A stretch of 27,362 nucleotides of DNA, from the NCBI GenBank assembly GCA_014904845.1, contig MU119690.1, positions 1 through 27,362 on the forward strand, given 5' to 3'. Below the pieces are notes generated by a model. It was not told the DNA's origin. It saw nothing but the letters and a program-made list of their open reading frames with translations, and ran no database searches. Positions 1 through 16,493 of the stretch are shown in pieces. A program made the position numbers and the translations under genes. This DNA is from Acephala macrosclerotiorum. Lineage: Eukaryota > Ascomycota > Leotiomycetes > Helotiales > Mollisiaceae. Each line of letters opens with the position of its first letter. Position 1 is the stretch's first letter.

Positions 1-3049
<3,049 letters not shown>

Positions 3050-3296
3050 TATAATAAAATTATATATTTTCTTTTCAAAAATTCTTATAAATAATTAATT
3101 TCGAAAGTAGTACTAATTATATGTTTTTTAATATATAATAAATTTTCGTTTACTATAAATTAATTAATAATTTTTTTTATTTTTATTTTAATTAATTTAC
3201 GAATTACGAATTATTTTAAATAAATTTAATTTATTAATTAAAACGAATTGATTTACAATTGGATTTTTTTATTTTATATTTTATTATTTTTTTATA
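3050..3296 (+). mobile_element. Heavily mutated LTR of family LTR-B, left arm
   Basis: This aligns along its full length with the reverse complement of the well-preserved LTR-B at 19517-19775. Shared anchors are the block around 3100-3112 (TTTCGAAAGTAG), the twin ACGAATT at 3199-3212, and AAACGAATTG at 3241-3250. Nearly every non-CpG C or G of the intact copy is T or A here, while about five of eight CpG sites remain. The TG and CA ends have become TA and TA. The LTR lies at the inner end of the left arm, opposite in orientation to the copy at 16969-17235. It is probably the 3' LTR of the left element. The orientation is an inference. Confidence 0.82.
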
Positions 3297-3301
3297 ATAT
3301 T

Positions 3302-3518
3302 AAATAAAAATAAAAATTGAAAATATTAATATTATTTAAAATTTAATTATAAAATCGATCGATTTAAATAAAATTTACGCGCGTAAAAAATTATTAACTT
3401 TATATACGAATAATTGTAAATACTTATAATTGTTTATAAATAATTATAATTTAATTCAAACATTTAAAAATTGAGCGATTCAATTAATTAAATGTAATTA
3501 TATTAAAATCGCGCGTAA
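3302..3518 (+). repeat. Repeat X, left copy (direct repeat at core edge)
   Basis: This begins five bases after the end of the left LTR-B and matches 16781-16968 in the same orientation. Shared landmarks are AAAATCGATCGATTTAAATAAA, read here in two parts around 3352-3372, then CGCG near 3378, TTATATACGAATA near 3399-3411, AAAATTGAGCGATT at 3467-3480, and CGCGTAA at 3512-3518. The left copy carries about 29 extra bases in its middle. Sequence continues past 3518 here, whereas the right copy is cut off by an LTR-B, so X is part of a longer repeat. The flanking arms are inverted while X is direct, so X belongs to the core or to the older target and not to the arms. Its family is not recognised. 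Confidence 0.75.
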
Positions 3519-3604
3519 TCGTTTATAGTCGCTCGAAAATCGAAAATTTTAATATTTTTATTAGTTCGAATTTATTTATTAATCGATTATTATTAAACGT
3601 CAAA

Positions 3605-3675
3605 GATTTAAATATATAATTACTACGTAATACGCGCTATTAACAAGTCGTTAATATTATTAATAATCAATTAAT
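3605..3675 (+). repeat. Repeat Y, left copy
   Basis: This matches 16422-16493 in direct orientation: both read ATTTAAATATATAATTA, then TACGT, and end TTAATATTATTAATAATC followed by ATTAATT. The left copy keeps more CpG sites (TACGCGCTATT, AAGTCG). The order is X then Y on this side of the core and Y then X on the far side. Low sequence complexity makes short matches in this window unreliable, but the CG-containing positions support this one. Confidence 0.55.
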
Positions 3676-6600
3676 TTATAAATTTTTTTTTTGATAATTA
3701 TTTGAATTAATTTATAATTTATAAAAAAAAATTACAAATTTTTTAAAAATATATTAATAAAATATTAATATTAAAATTAATTAAATAATTAAAATTATTT
3801 ATAATAATATTAATATTTTTTAATTTAAAAAAAAAATTTTATTATATTTTTACGTTAATTATTATAAAATTAATAATATAATTATTTTAAATTATTATTT
3901 TATTTTATTAATTTTCGAAATTTTAAATCGTTTAATAAACGTTTAAATATTTATAAAATTAAATTTATATAATATATATTATTTTATTAAAATAAAAATA
4001 AAAATAAAAATAAATAATAATTTTTAAAATACGTTTTAATTTGTTTAAATATTTAATAATATTTTTTAATTTATATAACGAATTAATAATTTTTCAAATT
4101 TATATAAATTAATATTTAAAAAAATTCATCGATAAATTTATTATTATTTATTTTAATAATATTTTAATTTATTTTAATATTTTAAAAAATATAATATATA
4201 TATTAATAAAATATTAAAATAATTCGAAAAATAAAATTTATACGTTAAATTAAAAAAATATAAATTCGATATTAATAAAATCGAATTTTTAAAATTTAAT
4301 ATATTATTTATAAATATTAAAATAAATTAATATTGTATAATTATAATTATAATTTAATTAATATTAATAAAATTTTCAAATTTTTAAATTTTTAAAATTT
4401 TATAATTTTTATTAAAAATTTATTTATAAATATAATTAAATAATTTTATTTATAATAAAAATTTTAAAAAGATTTTATTAATATATTTTAATTCGATTTT
4501 TAAAATATAATTAAAATATAATATTTCAATAAAAATATTAATTAATATTATTTTATAAAAATAATAAAATATTTTTTTTTATTTTATTACGTTTTATTTT
4601 TAAAAATTTATATTTATAAAAATTAATTATTATCGAATTAATAAAATATTAAATATATAATTATTATTATTTTTATTTATAATAATTTTGAATATTTTAT
4701 AATAATAAAAATATTAATATAATATTAAATTTAATAAATAATTATATTTTTAATTATTAATTTCGAAATTATTTATCGAATAAAAAATAAAAAATTATTA
4801 AAATATAATAATTATTATTTAAATTTTTTATTAATATTTAAAAAGAAATTATATTTAATTATAATAATAATTAAAGAAATTAATAACGTATTTAAATTAT
4901 ATAATTATAAAATTAAATTAAACGATTTTATATAATTTGAAATAATAATAATAAAATATAATTTAATTATTAATTATTTTAATAAAAATAAAAAAATATA
5001 AATATAAATATTAAAAATTATATTCGTTTTTATATTATATATTAAAAAAATAAATTAAAACGAAATACGATTTTAAAAAAAATTAATATTTATTTTTATT
5101 TTAAAATATTTTTAAAATTTAATTATATTAAATTTAATAATAAATTTATTTCGTTTTAAAAAATTAATTAATTTTATAAATAAAAAAAATAAAAAAATAT
5201 CGATATATAATATAAAATTTATTATTATAAATAAAATTCGTATTAATTCCAAAAAATATAATATTAAAATAATTTATATACGTTTTTTTAAAATATATAT
5301 TTTTAAAATATAAAATATTTAATAATATTATTACGAATTATATGAAATTATTTATTTTAAATTTTTAATTAATTTTTATTAAATTAATTAATATTATTTT
5401 ATTTATAAATTAATAAATTTATTAAAAAAATAATTTTTATTTTAAAATATTATTATTGAATATTTATTAATTTTAAATAAAATAATTAAATCGATTAATT
5501 CGATTTAATAAAATATTATTAAAATAATAAATTTATAATAATAATAAATATTTTATTATTTAAAATAAATAAAAAAATTTATTAATAATTTGAAAGTATT
5601 TTAATTTACGTTTAAAACGTTTAAATATAATATTATAATATAAAATATAATAAAAATAAAATTTAAAATAAAAAATTTTATATTTAATTAATTTTATAAA
5701 AATTTTAATTTTAAATATATTAAATTTTTTTTAAATTAAAAAATAAATCGATTTTTAAATATATATAAAATAAATTATTAAATATATAAAATTATTATAA
5801 TATATTTTATAAATAAAATTTTTTAATTTTTTAAAAACGTTTTTAAAAAAAATTAAAAAAAAAATTTCAAAATTAAATCGAATTTAAAATTAATTATAAA
5901 CGATTTAAATAATAAAAAAATAAAAATAAAAATAAAATTTTTAATTTGAAATTTTTTTTATTAATATAAATTATATTATTTAATAAAATAAAAGAATTAA
6001 AATGAAAAGTTTTAAATATATTATAAAACAATTATTAAATTTTATAAAAAATAATTATTTAAATTAAAATTTAATATTAAAAATTAAAATATTTTTATTA
6101 AAATAATAAAAAAATAAATTATTATAATAATATTTTTATATAAAAATAATAATAAAAAATATTTATTTATATTATATAATAAAATACGTTAATTAAAACG
6201 TAATATAAATTTTTTTTTTTTTTTTTTTAAATATATTTAATTTTTCGATTATAAAAATATAAATTTTTAATTTTATATTATTATTTTAAATAAATAAAAT
6301 TAAAAAAAATTATAATATAAATTTTCGATTTTATTTTAATATTTAATTAATTACGATTTATAATAACGTATAATATATTTTTATATATTAAATTATAATT
6401 TATATATATTATATTGAAAAAAAAAATTTTTATTAAAAATTTTATATTTAAATAAATATATTAATAATATTAATAATATATTAATTATTTATTAATTAAA
6501 TATTATTAATATTTAATTAATTAATTCGATATTATTAATAAATTATTAATAAGATTTTAATTATATTTTATTACAATAATTATTTTTTATATATTTTATA

Positions 6601-8623
6601 ATATTATTAATAATTAATAATTGATTTATTTTTATAAAATATAAAAATTATATAATAAATTATAATATTTATAATATTAAATTTCGATTAAAATTTAATA
6701 TAAACGTTTATTAAATATAATATTTTTATTAAATTAAATTAATTATTTTTTCAAATAATATTCGTTTTTTTATATTTTTAAATTTATAATTGTAATTTAT
6801 AACGTTAATTTATAAAAGAAATTATATAAAAACATTATTTAAAAAAATTAATAATCGAGTTTATTTTAATAAATTGAATATATATATTATTTAAATTATT
6901 AAAATTATATATTAATTTAAAAAATTCAATAATATTTACGTAAATATTTATATAAATTAATAATATAAATTGTATTTTTAATTAATTATAAAAAATTTTA
7001 TTATTAAAATTTTACGTAAAATTATTATAACGTTTAAATAAATATTAAATTGAAATTAAAAAAAAAAAAATTAAAAAAAAATAATATATATAATATTTAT
7101 TTGAAATTTATTTTATTATAATTATTTTTTTATAATATTTAAACGCGTTTTAACGATTTATTAATTTTTATTATTATTATTAATATTTATATAAATATAA
7201 TATTTTATACGTTTATTATTTTTTAATAAAAACGCGAATATAAATATTAATCGTTTTTTAATTAAATAATTATTTAATAAAATTATTTTATATAAAAAAA
7301 AAATTTTAAATAAATTTTAAATAAATAAATAATTGATTATTAAAAAAAATTATTCGAAATATAATAAAAAAAAAATTAAATTAATAAAAAAAATTAAATT
7401 TAAATAATTAAAATATAAATTTATTTTTATTCGTAAAATTTAATATTATTAATTTAATTATTATACGAAAATAAATCAATATTAATAATTGAAATTTTAA
7501 AAATTTTCGAATATTATTTAATATTTTTTTAAAAAAATCGTATAATTTTATTATTAATAATATTATAATTAATATAAATTTAAATATTTTAATTTTAATT
7601 TTTTTAATCGTATAATTATTAAAATATACGATATATAAAATTATTTTATTTATAATTAATAAAAAAAATTATATTTTTAAATATTATTAAATGAATTTAT
7701 TTTTTATAATAATTATATAACGTTTAATAATTTATATTATTATATATAATTAAATTTTTATTTATATTTATTATTATTATTTTTTATTAATATAATAATT
7801 TAATTAATTTTAATTTTAATATTAATTTTTTTTTATATTAAAATTACGATTTTTCGAATTTTTTAATTTTTTAAAATTAATTATAACGATTATAAATTTT
7901 TATTTTATTTTAAAATATATTAATAAAATTTAAATTTTTTTCAATATTTAAATTCTTTTATTTTTATTTGAAATTAATTAATTAATTTATAATTTTTTAT
8001 TCGCGATTTAAACGTATTAAATTTAATTATTTTTATATTAAAATAAATTAATTAAATTACAATTTTATTTATTATTTTTTATTGATTTTTTCGAGAAAAT
8101 TAATAATATATTATACGTTAATATTTTTTAAAAAACGAATTAATTTAAAAAAATAAATAATTAATTTATTTTCGTTAAAATTAATTTTATTTTAATTTTT
8201 ATAGTAATTTTAATAAAGATTTTAATAATATTTTCAATTTTTAAAATTTTTTTAAATATTTAAATAAATTAATAAAAATTTAAATAAAAAAAAAATTTGA
8301 ATATAATAAAAAAAAATTTATTTCGTAATTATATTTAATAAATCATTTTATAATTATATTTAATAAGTTTATAATTCGTTAATTTGTTATTTTTTTATTA
8401 AATATTTATTAAATTTAAAATTTTTTATTATTTTTATTATTTTTATTTAAAATATATTTATTAATAATTTTTTTAATTATTTTATAATAAAATTTAAATT
8501 TTTATTAATAATTAATATTTAATTTTATAATTATTAAACGTTAATTTTTTTAATCGTTAATTCGATTTTTTTTCAAACGAATAATTAAATTAATTAATTA
8601 AATAAAAACGTATAATAAATACG
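3676..8623. other. Gene-free AT-rich core, left part
   Basis: I see no coding region, RNA gene or bounded element on either strand. The sequence is almost pure A and T, with C and G mainly in TCGA, ACGT and CGCG contexts and with stops in every frame. Minor simple repeats include AAAAT units near 3988-4012 and a poly-T run near 6209-6228. The texture is that of an old, saturated RIP-mutated repeat whose identity is no longer readable. Confidence 0.7.
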
Positions 8624-8628
8624 ATAAT

Positions 8629-8836
8629 TGTTAGTATCACTAGAAATACTTATTACTAGTAATAAACCAGAAACGAAGTAAATAGACAGATTGAATAATT
8701 CGTTGATTGATTGATTGTTCTAAATCTAATAAATGCGCAAAAATTGAAGGATATAATCTCAACTCTAGCGCAAGCGGCGCTAGTCCCGATCTGGCCTAGT
8801 GCCGCACGTGACTACTAAACTAATATTGTACTTACA
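8629..8836 (-). mobile_element. Solo LTR of family LTR-A, well preserved
   Basis: This 208-bp LTR on the minus strand runs from TG to CA and is flanked by a perfect 5-bp target duplication, ATAAT (8624-8628 and 8837-8841). It is the same length as both LTRs of the Copia element at 17619-24225 and nearly identical to them, but less mutated: it keeps the terminal CA, and several CpA and CpC sites that are T elsewhere. No internal sequence is attached, so it probably arose by recombination between the two LTRs of a full element. It carries a CACGTG site (8805-8810) and a 7-bp inverted repeat CTAGCGC/GCGCTAG (8765-8771 and 8777-8783). It stands out as a GC-rich island in saturated AT sequence. 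Confidence 0.95.
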
Positions 8837-8841
8837 ATAAT

Positions 8842-11800
8842 ATAATTTTTATATTTTATATTATTTAATTATTAAATATTTTTAAAATTTAATAAAATAT
8901 TTTTATTTTTTAAAAGTTTTTTTAATATAAAAAAAATATAAAAAAAATTCAATATAAATATTTAAATTATTTTTTAATATTATTATTTTAAAATAAATCG
9001 ATTAAATATACGTTTTAATTTTTTTTTTATTTAAAATAAAATCGAATTTATAAATTTTTTAATATATATATCAAACGATAAATTATATAAATTAAAATTT
9101 TATTAACGATTTTTAATAATAAAAATCGATATTTGAATCGATTATATCGAAAAAAAAATTTCAATTTCGTAAAAAAAAAAAACTTTTTTTAAAAAAAAAA
9201 ATATACGAAATATTTTTAAATTCGTTTTAAAATATTTAATATAAAACGTTATTAAAAATATATTATTTATTAAAATTATAAAATAAAATTTGTATTAAAA
9301 TTATTATATATAAATTATAATTTTATATTTTATTATATTACAAAATTAAAAATATTATTTTTTTAATTTATTAATTTTTTAATTAAAATAATAATACGAA
9401 ATTAAATTTATTATAAAAAATATTTAAAATTAATAAAATTTTTAATATTAAACGTAAATAAAAACGTAAAATTATTCTATGTAAATATTAAATATAAAAA
9501 ATTATATTAATTATTTTTTTTTTTAATAATATTAATTTACGATTTAAATATAAAATTTATTATATTAATATTTATTAAAATTTTTTACATTTAAAATATA
9601 TATATAAATATTTTTTTAATTATAAATAATTTAATCGAAAAAAAATTTATTAAAAATTTAATTAAAAATAATTTTATCGAAAAAATATTTATTAAAAACG
9701 AATCTATTAATAATATTAACGAATTAATATTTAATATTTTTATAATAAAATCTCGAAATAAATTTATTTATAAATTTAATAAAAATAATATTTAAAATAC
9801 AATTGAAAATTGTATTTATATATTTCAAATAAAATAAAAATATTAATTATTTTTCAAATTAATTTTATTAATAATATTAAAAAAAATTTATAATAATTAT
9901 TTATTTTTAAATATAATTAAAATTTAATATTTTAATTCGCGAAAATTAAATATAATAAAAATAAAATTGAAATTTTTTTAAAAATTTTAAATTTTATATC
10001 GAAATACGAAAATCTTTTAATGTAATACGAAATTATATCGATTTAATACGAAATATATATAATATTTTATACGAAATTTTTAATAAAAATAAATAAAAAA
10101 AATAAAAAATTATTATATCGAATTAAATTAAAAATAATAAATTATAAATATATATGTTTTTATTTCGTTTAATTATATAATACTTAGAATTTTTATTAAA
10201 TTATTATTTTTTTAAAAACGATTTTATTTAAATTTTAAAATAAAAATTTATAATATTAATAATTTAAAAATATACAATAAAATATATACGATAAATTAAT
10301 AATAAAATTTATAAAAAAAATTATTTTTCGATATAATAATTATATTAATTATTATTTTTATAAATAAAATTTTAATAATATATTTATAAAAAAATTAATT
10401 AATTTAATACGTTTATATTTAAATTAAAAATCTCGTAAAAAAAATTTATCGATAATAAAATATTTTATTAATATTTTTTAATTTCAAAAAATATTAATAA
10501 AAAATTTAATAATAATATAATATATATTATTAAAAAAATTTTTATTATATATATATAAATTTTATTTTTGAAAATTAATATTTTTTTATTCGATTTAAAT
10601 TTATTATTAATTTAAATATTAAATTATAAATATTTATTTAAATCGATTAATTAATTTACTATATAAATAATAAAATATAATAATATTATTTTATTATTTT
10701 CAATTTATTTATTAATTATTAAAAAATTGTAATTATTACGAAAATTAAATCGAATTAATATTATAAAATATATTAAATTTTACGAGATAAATTTTAAAAT
10801 ATTTTAATAAATAAAAATATAAAAAATAAAATATAAATAAAAAAATTTTAATTTAAATTAATTTAATAATTAATTTTACGTAAAAATATAAATTCGTTAA
10901 TATTTATAAAAGTATTTTTATTAATATATTATATTAATTTTAAATTTTTTTTTTAAAAATTTTATAAAATAATTAAATAAATTTAAATAAAATTTTATTT
11001 AATTAAAATAATAAATAAAAATTTAAAAAAAATTCGTAATTATAAAATTTTTTTTAATTTTATTTAATTAAATAAACGATTTTATATAATATTAAAATTT
11101 AAAATATTTTTATAATTATAATTTTATTTAATAATAAATTAATAATAAAAAATGAAATTTATTTAAAAAATTTATTTCAATTATTATATTAATTTTTTTT
11201 TTAAAATATTTTATATATTATTTTATACTCGAGTTTTAATAAATTTTATAACGATTATTATATATTAAATATATAATAAAACAATAATTAAATATTTAAA
11301 TTAAATTTTTATTCGTATTTTTTATAATAAAAAAACTTTTATTAAATATCGAATAATAAATAAATAAAAAAACATATATTAATATTATTTTAAAGTTTAT
11401 TTTTTAAATTATTATATTAAATTTATTTTACGATTTAATATTATTAATAAATTCAATATAAAACATATAAAAATAATTTACAAATTTTTATTTAAAACTT
11501 TTTTTAAACAAATAAATAAAAATAACGATTTTATTAAATAATTAATTATATAAAATATTCGAAATATAAATCGTAAAATAATAAAATATTAAATTTTTTT
11601 TTTTTTAATACGAAATTCGAAATATATATTTTTAATAAAATTTAAATTAATTTTATAATAATTACATTTATTAAAATTATAAAATAAAAAAATCGATAAT
11701 AATAAATATAATATTTATAAAAATTTTTTTATATAAATATACGATTTTTTTATATAGTTTTTTTCGAGTATTAAATATTAAAAACGTATTAATAAAAATA

Positions 11801-12841
11801 AAACGAATTTTAAAATTAAAAAATAGAAATTTTTAAAATATATATTAAATTAAAAAAATAATAATTCTCGTAATAATTATTATTAAATATAAAAATATTT
11901 TTAAGTTAAATATATTAATATAATTAATATTTAAAAAAATAAATAAATCGATTTATTATAAATTTTAATTAAAATTATTAATAATAAATTTTCGAATTAA
12001 AAATTAAATTATTTTTTATTCGAGTATTATATAATATTAATTAATATTTATTTATTAAAAAATAATAATTTTTTTTTAATAATATTATATAATACGTATA
12101 TTATATCAATATCGTATAATATCGAATTTAAAATAACGAATATTTTTTATATTAATAATTATATTAATTAAAATTAATATAATAAATTATACGAAAAAAA
12201 TTAATTCGAAAAAAAATTAATAATAAATCGAAAAATTTAAAAAAAAATATAATATAAAAAAAAATTAATAAAAAAATAATATAATTTAATAAATTAAATT
12301 ATTATATTACGAAATATTTTAATAATAAAAATCGAGAATATAAAAATAAATTCTCGTAATAAATAGTAATTTTTTTTTTATATTTTATAAAATAAAAATA
12401 ATTTATAAAAAATATTATTAAAAAAATTATTAAAAAAATTATTTTTTTATTTGAATTTTTATTATTAATATTATAATATCGAATTTATATTAATATATAA
12501 TAAAGTTTTTTTAAATATATTTTTTAATTAATATGTTTTTTTTTTATAATAATATATTTTTATCAAATAATTAAATATAATATATATAATTATACGTTTT
12601 TTGAAAATATTTAAAAAATTTTAATAAAATCGAAAAATAAACAATATAATATACATTTATTTTTATTATTTAATATTTTTTTTATTAATATATTATTTTT
12701 ATTATTAAAATATTAATTTATTTTAATAAAATTTAAAATAAAATATGTAAAATATATTTTGAAATAATAATAATTCGAATTATAAAAATCAAATATATAA
12801 TAACGAAATATTTATTTTTTTAATATAAGTTTTAATTTACG
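8842..12841. other. Gene-free AT-rich core, middle part
   Basis: This has the same texture as the stretch before the solo LTR: A and T with scattered CpG, stops in all frames, and no domain, RNA gene or bounded repeat that I can support. The solo LTR-A at 8629-8836 interrupts it with a 5-bp duplication, so 3676-8628 and 8837-12841 were once continuous. Confidence 0.7.
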
Positions 12842-12851
12842 TTTTTTTTTT

Positions 12852-12918
<67 letters not shown>
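12842..12918. repeat. Poly-T tract
   Basis: This is a T-rich run with one interrupting A at 12853, followed by 65 uninterrupted T (12854-12918). It ends 36 bases before an assembly gap. Such a tract is hard to sequence and assemble, so its length is uncertain and it probably caused the gap. Confidence 0.9.
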
Positions 12919-12923
<5 letters not shown>

Positions 12924-12954
12924 TTAATATTAATTAAATATTTAAAATCGATTA
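12919..12954 (+). repeat. 36-bp sequence ending at the gap, copy 1
   Basis: This is identical over all 36 bases to 13017-13052. It starts AAAAATTAATATT and ends AAAATCGATTA, and it stops exactly at the first N. Both copies are preceded by T-rich sequence. Confidence 0.95.
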
Positions 12955-12964
12955 NNNNNNNNNN
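12955..12964. other. Assembly gap (10 N)
   Basis: There are ten N. The 36-bp sequence before the gap is repeated exactly 52 bases after it, so the two contigs probably overlap and the gap is likely artificial. Confidence 0.97.
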
Positions 12965-13016
12965 TTTTTTTTTTATATTTTTTTTTATATATTTTTTTCG
13001 TTTTTTATATTTTATT

Positions 13017-13052
13017 AAAAATTAATATTAATTAAATATTTAAAATCGATTA
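13017..13052 (+). repeat. 36-bp sequence after the gap, copy 2
   Basis: This is an exact copy of 12919-12954 and continues into CGCGTTATAAAAAATACTTT. It is either a true short tandem duplication or, more likely, the same locus assembled at two contig ends. Confidence 0.95.
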
Positions 13053-13123
13053 CGCGTTATAAAAAATACTTTGAAATTTATTATATTAAAAATTAAATTA
13101 TTATTAAATATAAATCGATATAA

Positions 13124-13186
13124 TTTTTTTTTTTATTTTTTTATTTTTTATTTTTTTATTTTTTATTTTTTTATTTTTTATTTTTT
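13124..13186. repeat. T-rich tandem repeat, about 15-bp unit
   Basis: Units of the form TTTTTTTATTTTTTA are repeated about four times and end at TTTTTTCGATAA. This is simple-sequence expansion in AT-rich DNA. Confidence 0.8.
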
Positions 13187-13932
13187 CGATAATTACGTAT
13201 TATTTAATCGACGTATATTCGAATAATTCGAATTATAAAATAATAATTATAATTTATTTTAAACGTTTTAAATAAAATATTTTATTATTTATAAAAAGAT
13301 TTTAAAATTCGATTTTATCGAAAGAATTTATTAATACGTAATATAATTATATATTCAATTTATAAAAAATTTTTATTAATATTTTAATTTTTATATATTA
13401 AATAATTAATTAATTCGATTTTTAATAATAATTTTAATTTAAATTAAATGAATATATTTTTAAAAAAATTATTATTAATTATTAATTTTTAATAAATAAT
13501 TAATAAAATAAAAACGATTATAAATTTTATAAATTACAAAAAATAATAATTTGTAGTATAAATATTATAATTATATTTTATTTTAATTCGTTATTAATTC
13601 GTATTAAATACGCGATTAAATTAAAAATATTTTTCTCGTATCAAAAGAAAAAATTCATTCGACGATTCGTTAAACGAATTAATAACGAACGAATTTTTTT
13701 TTCGATACTCGATATACATTTTATTTTGTAAGTCTCGTAAAAACGTTTTTACAAAGAATTATAAAATTTTCGATTTTAGTAATTTATTTTTATTTTAAGT
13801 TTTGAATTAAAAACTTTTAATTTAAATATTTTACAAAACTTTGAAATTAAAATATTTTATCGAAATAATAATTCGAATTTTATCGAGTAATAAAATCGAT
13901 AAATTAATAAATTTATTAATATTTAAAATAGA
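13187..13932. other. Gene-free stretch with somewhat higher complexity
   Basis: No open frame or RNA gene is visible. From about 13600 to 13950 the sequence keeps more C and G than its surroundings (for example CGACGATTCG near 13660 and GTCTCGTAAAAACG near 13731), so it is either younger or was less exposed to RIP. I do not recognise its origin. Confidence 0.5.
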
Positions 13933-14020
13933 AATTTACTTACTACGAAATTTTATTATTAAGAAAATACTTTTTGAGATTTTCGTTTTTTATATCGAAT
14001 TATTACGATTAATTTAATTA
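13933..14020 (+). repeat. 88-bp direct repeat, unit 1
   Basis: This matches 14130-14216. Both share ACTTATTA/ACTTACTA, then AAATACTTTTT, then TTCGTTTTTTATAT or CTCGTTTTTTATAT, and end TTTAATTA. Start-to-start spacing is about 197 bp. Differences are mostly transitions. It could be a small tandem repeat or the ends of a short element. I see no clear terminal motif or target duplication. Confidence 0.65.
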
Positions 14021-14129
14021 ATTTAAATTACTTTTTTTAATATATAATTTCAAAGAAAAATCTTTTAAATTTTTTTTTAAAAATTATATAATTATTTTAA
14101 TATTTAAATATTTTAATACTTTAAATAAA

Positions 14130-14216
14130 AACGTACTTATTATAAAGTTTTATACTAGAAAAATACTTTTTAAAATTCTCGTTTTTTATATTAAATTATT
14201 ACAATTTATTTAATTA
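14130..14216 (+). repeat. 88-bp direct repeat, unit 2
   Basis: This is the second copy of the unit at 13933-14020. It keeps TATACTAG near 14151, where unit 1 reads TTATTAAG, so the copies are not identical and the duplication is not recent. Confidence 0.65.
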
Positions 14217-16203
14217 TTTTTAATAAAATTGTTTAAAATTTAAAATTTAATAATATTTAATTGAATTTTAATTTATTTATAAATTTTATATAATTTAAAT
14301 TAATTAATATATTATAATTATAAATGTAATATAATAATATATAAATCGAAATTTTAATATTTTTTATTGAATCGATTATATATTAATTCGAAATTATAAA
14401 ATTGTCGAATTTTTTAATAAATTAATTAAATTATTATATTTAAATACTTCGATTAAATTTGAATAAAATCGTTGTAAAAAATATTAATATTACGTATATA
14501 TAAAAAAATTAATATTAGTTTTTATATCGAACAAATAATAATAAACGATTTCAAATTTTAATAAATATTCGTAAAATAATTCGTGATTTTTTTTTATTAA
14601 ATATAAAAAATATAAACGAAATAAATTAATAATTTTTTTAATTTAATAAAATTATTAATTATATTATATTTTTTTTAATCAATTAAAAATATAATATAAG
14701 AATAAATTTTATATTTATATTAATATTTTTATTATATATTTTAAATTTAAAAATAATTTCTTTTTTAAAAATTAAAAAATAATTTAATTTGATTTTCAAT
14801 TATATAATCGTTTTAATTTTAATAATAATTATTTTTATAATAAAAAAGTTACGTTTTAAATTTAATATTAAAAATAATAAATTTTATTATTTTTATATTT
14901 ATAATATTTTAATATTATTTAATATTTTTTTATAAAATTAAAAATAATTAAAAAATTATATTTATACGAAAATAATTTAATACTCGTTTATTCGTAATAA
15001 AAAAATTAAAATAATAATCTTTATAATTAATATTATTATTAATTTCGAAATTATTAAAAGTTCGTACGAAAAAACAATATTAAATTTAAAAAAAAATTTA
15101 AATTTTAATAAAATATATTCGATTATTTTTAATAAATATAAAATTAACGATTTTTATTTAATTTAAAAAACGATAAAATTTAATAAAAACAAATAATACA
15201 ATATATAATTTATTTTTAATTATAATTATTCGATATTATTAATTGAATTTAATTATTTAAAAATAATATAAAAAATAAAAATAAAAAAAATATAATTATT
15301 AAAAATAATAAATATTTTAATTAATTAATTTTAAAAAATATTTAATTTAAAAATAATATTAATACGAATAAAACTTTTTTATATAATTATTATAATAATA
15401 AATTCGTATTTAAAAATAAATTTAATTAATTCGTTTTAATATTTATTAAATAATATAATTTTATCGAATAACGTTTATTTAATTAATTTAAAAAAAAAAT
15501 ATTTAAAATATTTAATTTAATAAATTATATTTTAATATATTATATATATAATAAATTTAATATTAAATTTAAACGCTTATTTTTAATTTAAAAAAAATAC
15601 GTAAATTTAATTTATATCGAATTTTATAATTAATTAATTAATACAAATTATAATTATAAAATAAAATATTACGAAAAAATTTAAATAAAAAATTAATATT
15701 TATTTCGAAAATAATAAAAACGAAATATTTTATTTTATTTTTTTTATAAAATTGTAATTAAAAACTTTTTATGAAAAAAATTGAAAAAAATTTTAATATT
15801 TAAAATAAATATAAAAAAAATTATAATAAATACATAATATATAATTTAAAAAATTTTAAAAATATAATTAATTTAATAATTAATTTCAAATAAACGTAAA
15901 TTTAAATATATAATAATAATAATTAATTTAATTATAACGATTAATAATTAAAAAATAAATCGATTTTTATAATATTAAATAAATTTTAATTAAAAAATTA
16001 TTTTTTATAAAATAATTAAATAAAATTAAAAACGATTTAAATTATAATTACGAAAAAATTTATATTTAAATAAAATATAATAAAAAGTATTTATAATAAA
16101 AAAAATCGTTTTAATTATCGAATATTTTAATTTTATATTCAATTATATAATATTATTTAATTTAAAAATATTAAAAACGAATTAATTAATTATATTTTTA
16201 TTA
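14217..16203. other. Gene-free AT-rich core, right part
   Basis: No gene, RNA or bounded repeat can be supported. Base composition and CpG retention are as in the rest of the core. Confidence 0.7.
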
Positions 16204-16300
16204 GTATATATATTTTCGTTAACGTATATATTTTTACTAGCGTATATATTTTCGCTAGCGTATATATTTTTACTAGCGTATAAATTTTTATTAACGTATA
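16204..16300. repeat. 18-bp tandem repeat with GCTAGC and TTAACG junctions
   Basis: Just over five units follow the pattern CGTATATATTTTTACTAG or CGTATATATTTTCGCTAG, giving regular ACTAGCG, GCTAGCG and TTAACG junctions (16217-16223, 16237-16243, 16254-16260, 16273-16279, 16291-16296). The outer units end in TTAA where the central ones end in CTAG, which is what C-to-T and G-to-A change of CTAG would give. It lies about 120 bp before repeat Y. The function is unknown. A regularly spaced short array is compatible with a transposase-binding or minisatellite region of a lost element. Confidence 0.85.
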
Positions 16301-16421
16301 TAAAAAATATTAAAATATATATATTATTAATAAAAAAAATTAAATTTTATTTTTTAAAATAATAATAATTTTTTTAAATTTATTATTATTATTAGTAATT
16401 ATTTTAAATTTAAATATTAAG

Positions 16422-16493
16422 AATTTAAATATATAATTATTACGTTATATATATTATTAATAAATTATTAATATTATTAATAATCGATTAATT
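16422..16493 (+). repeat. Repeat Y, right copy
   Basis: This is the direct-orientation match to 3605-3675 and is more heavily mutated (TTACGTTATATATATTATT where the left copy has CpG sites). It lies upstream of the right X copy, the reverse of the order on the left side. Confidence 0.55.
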
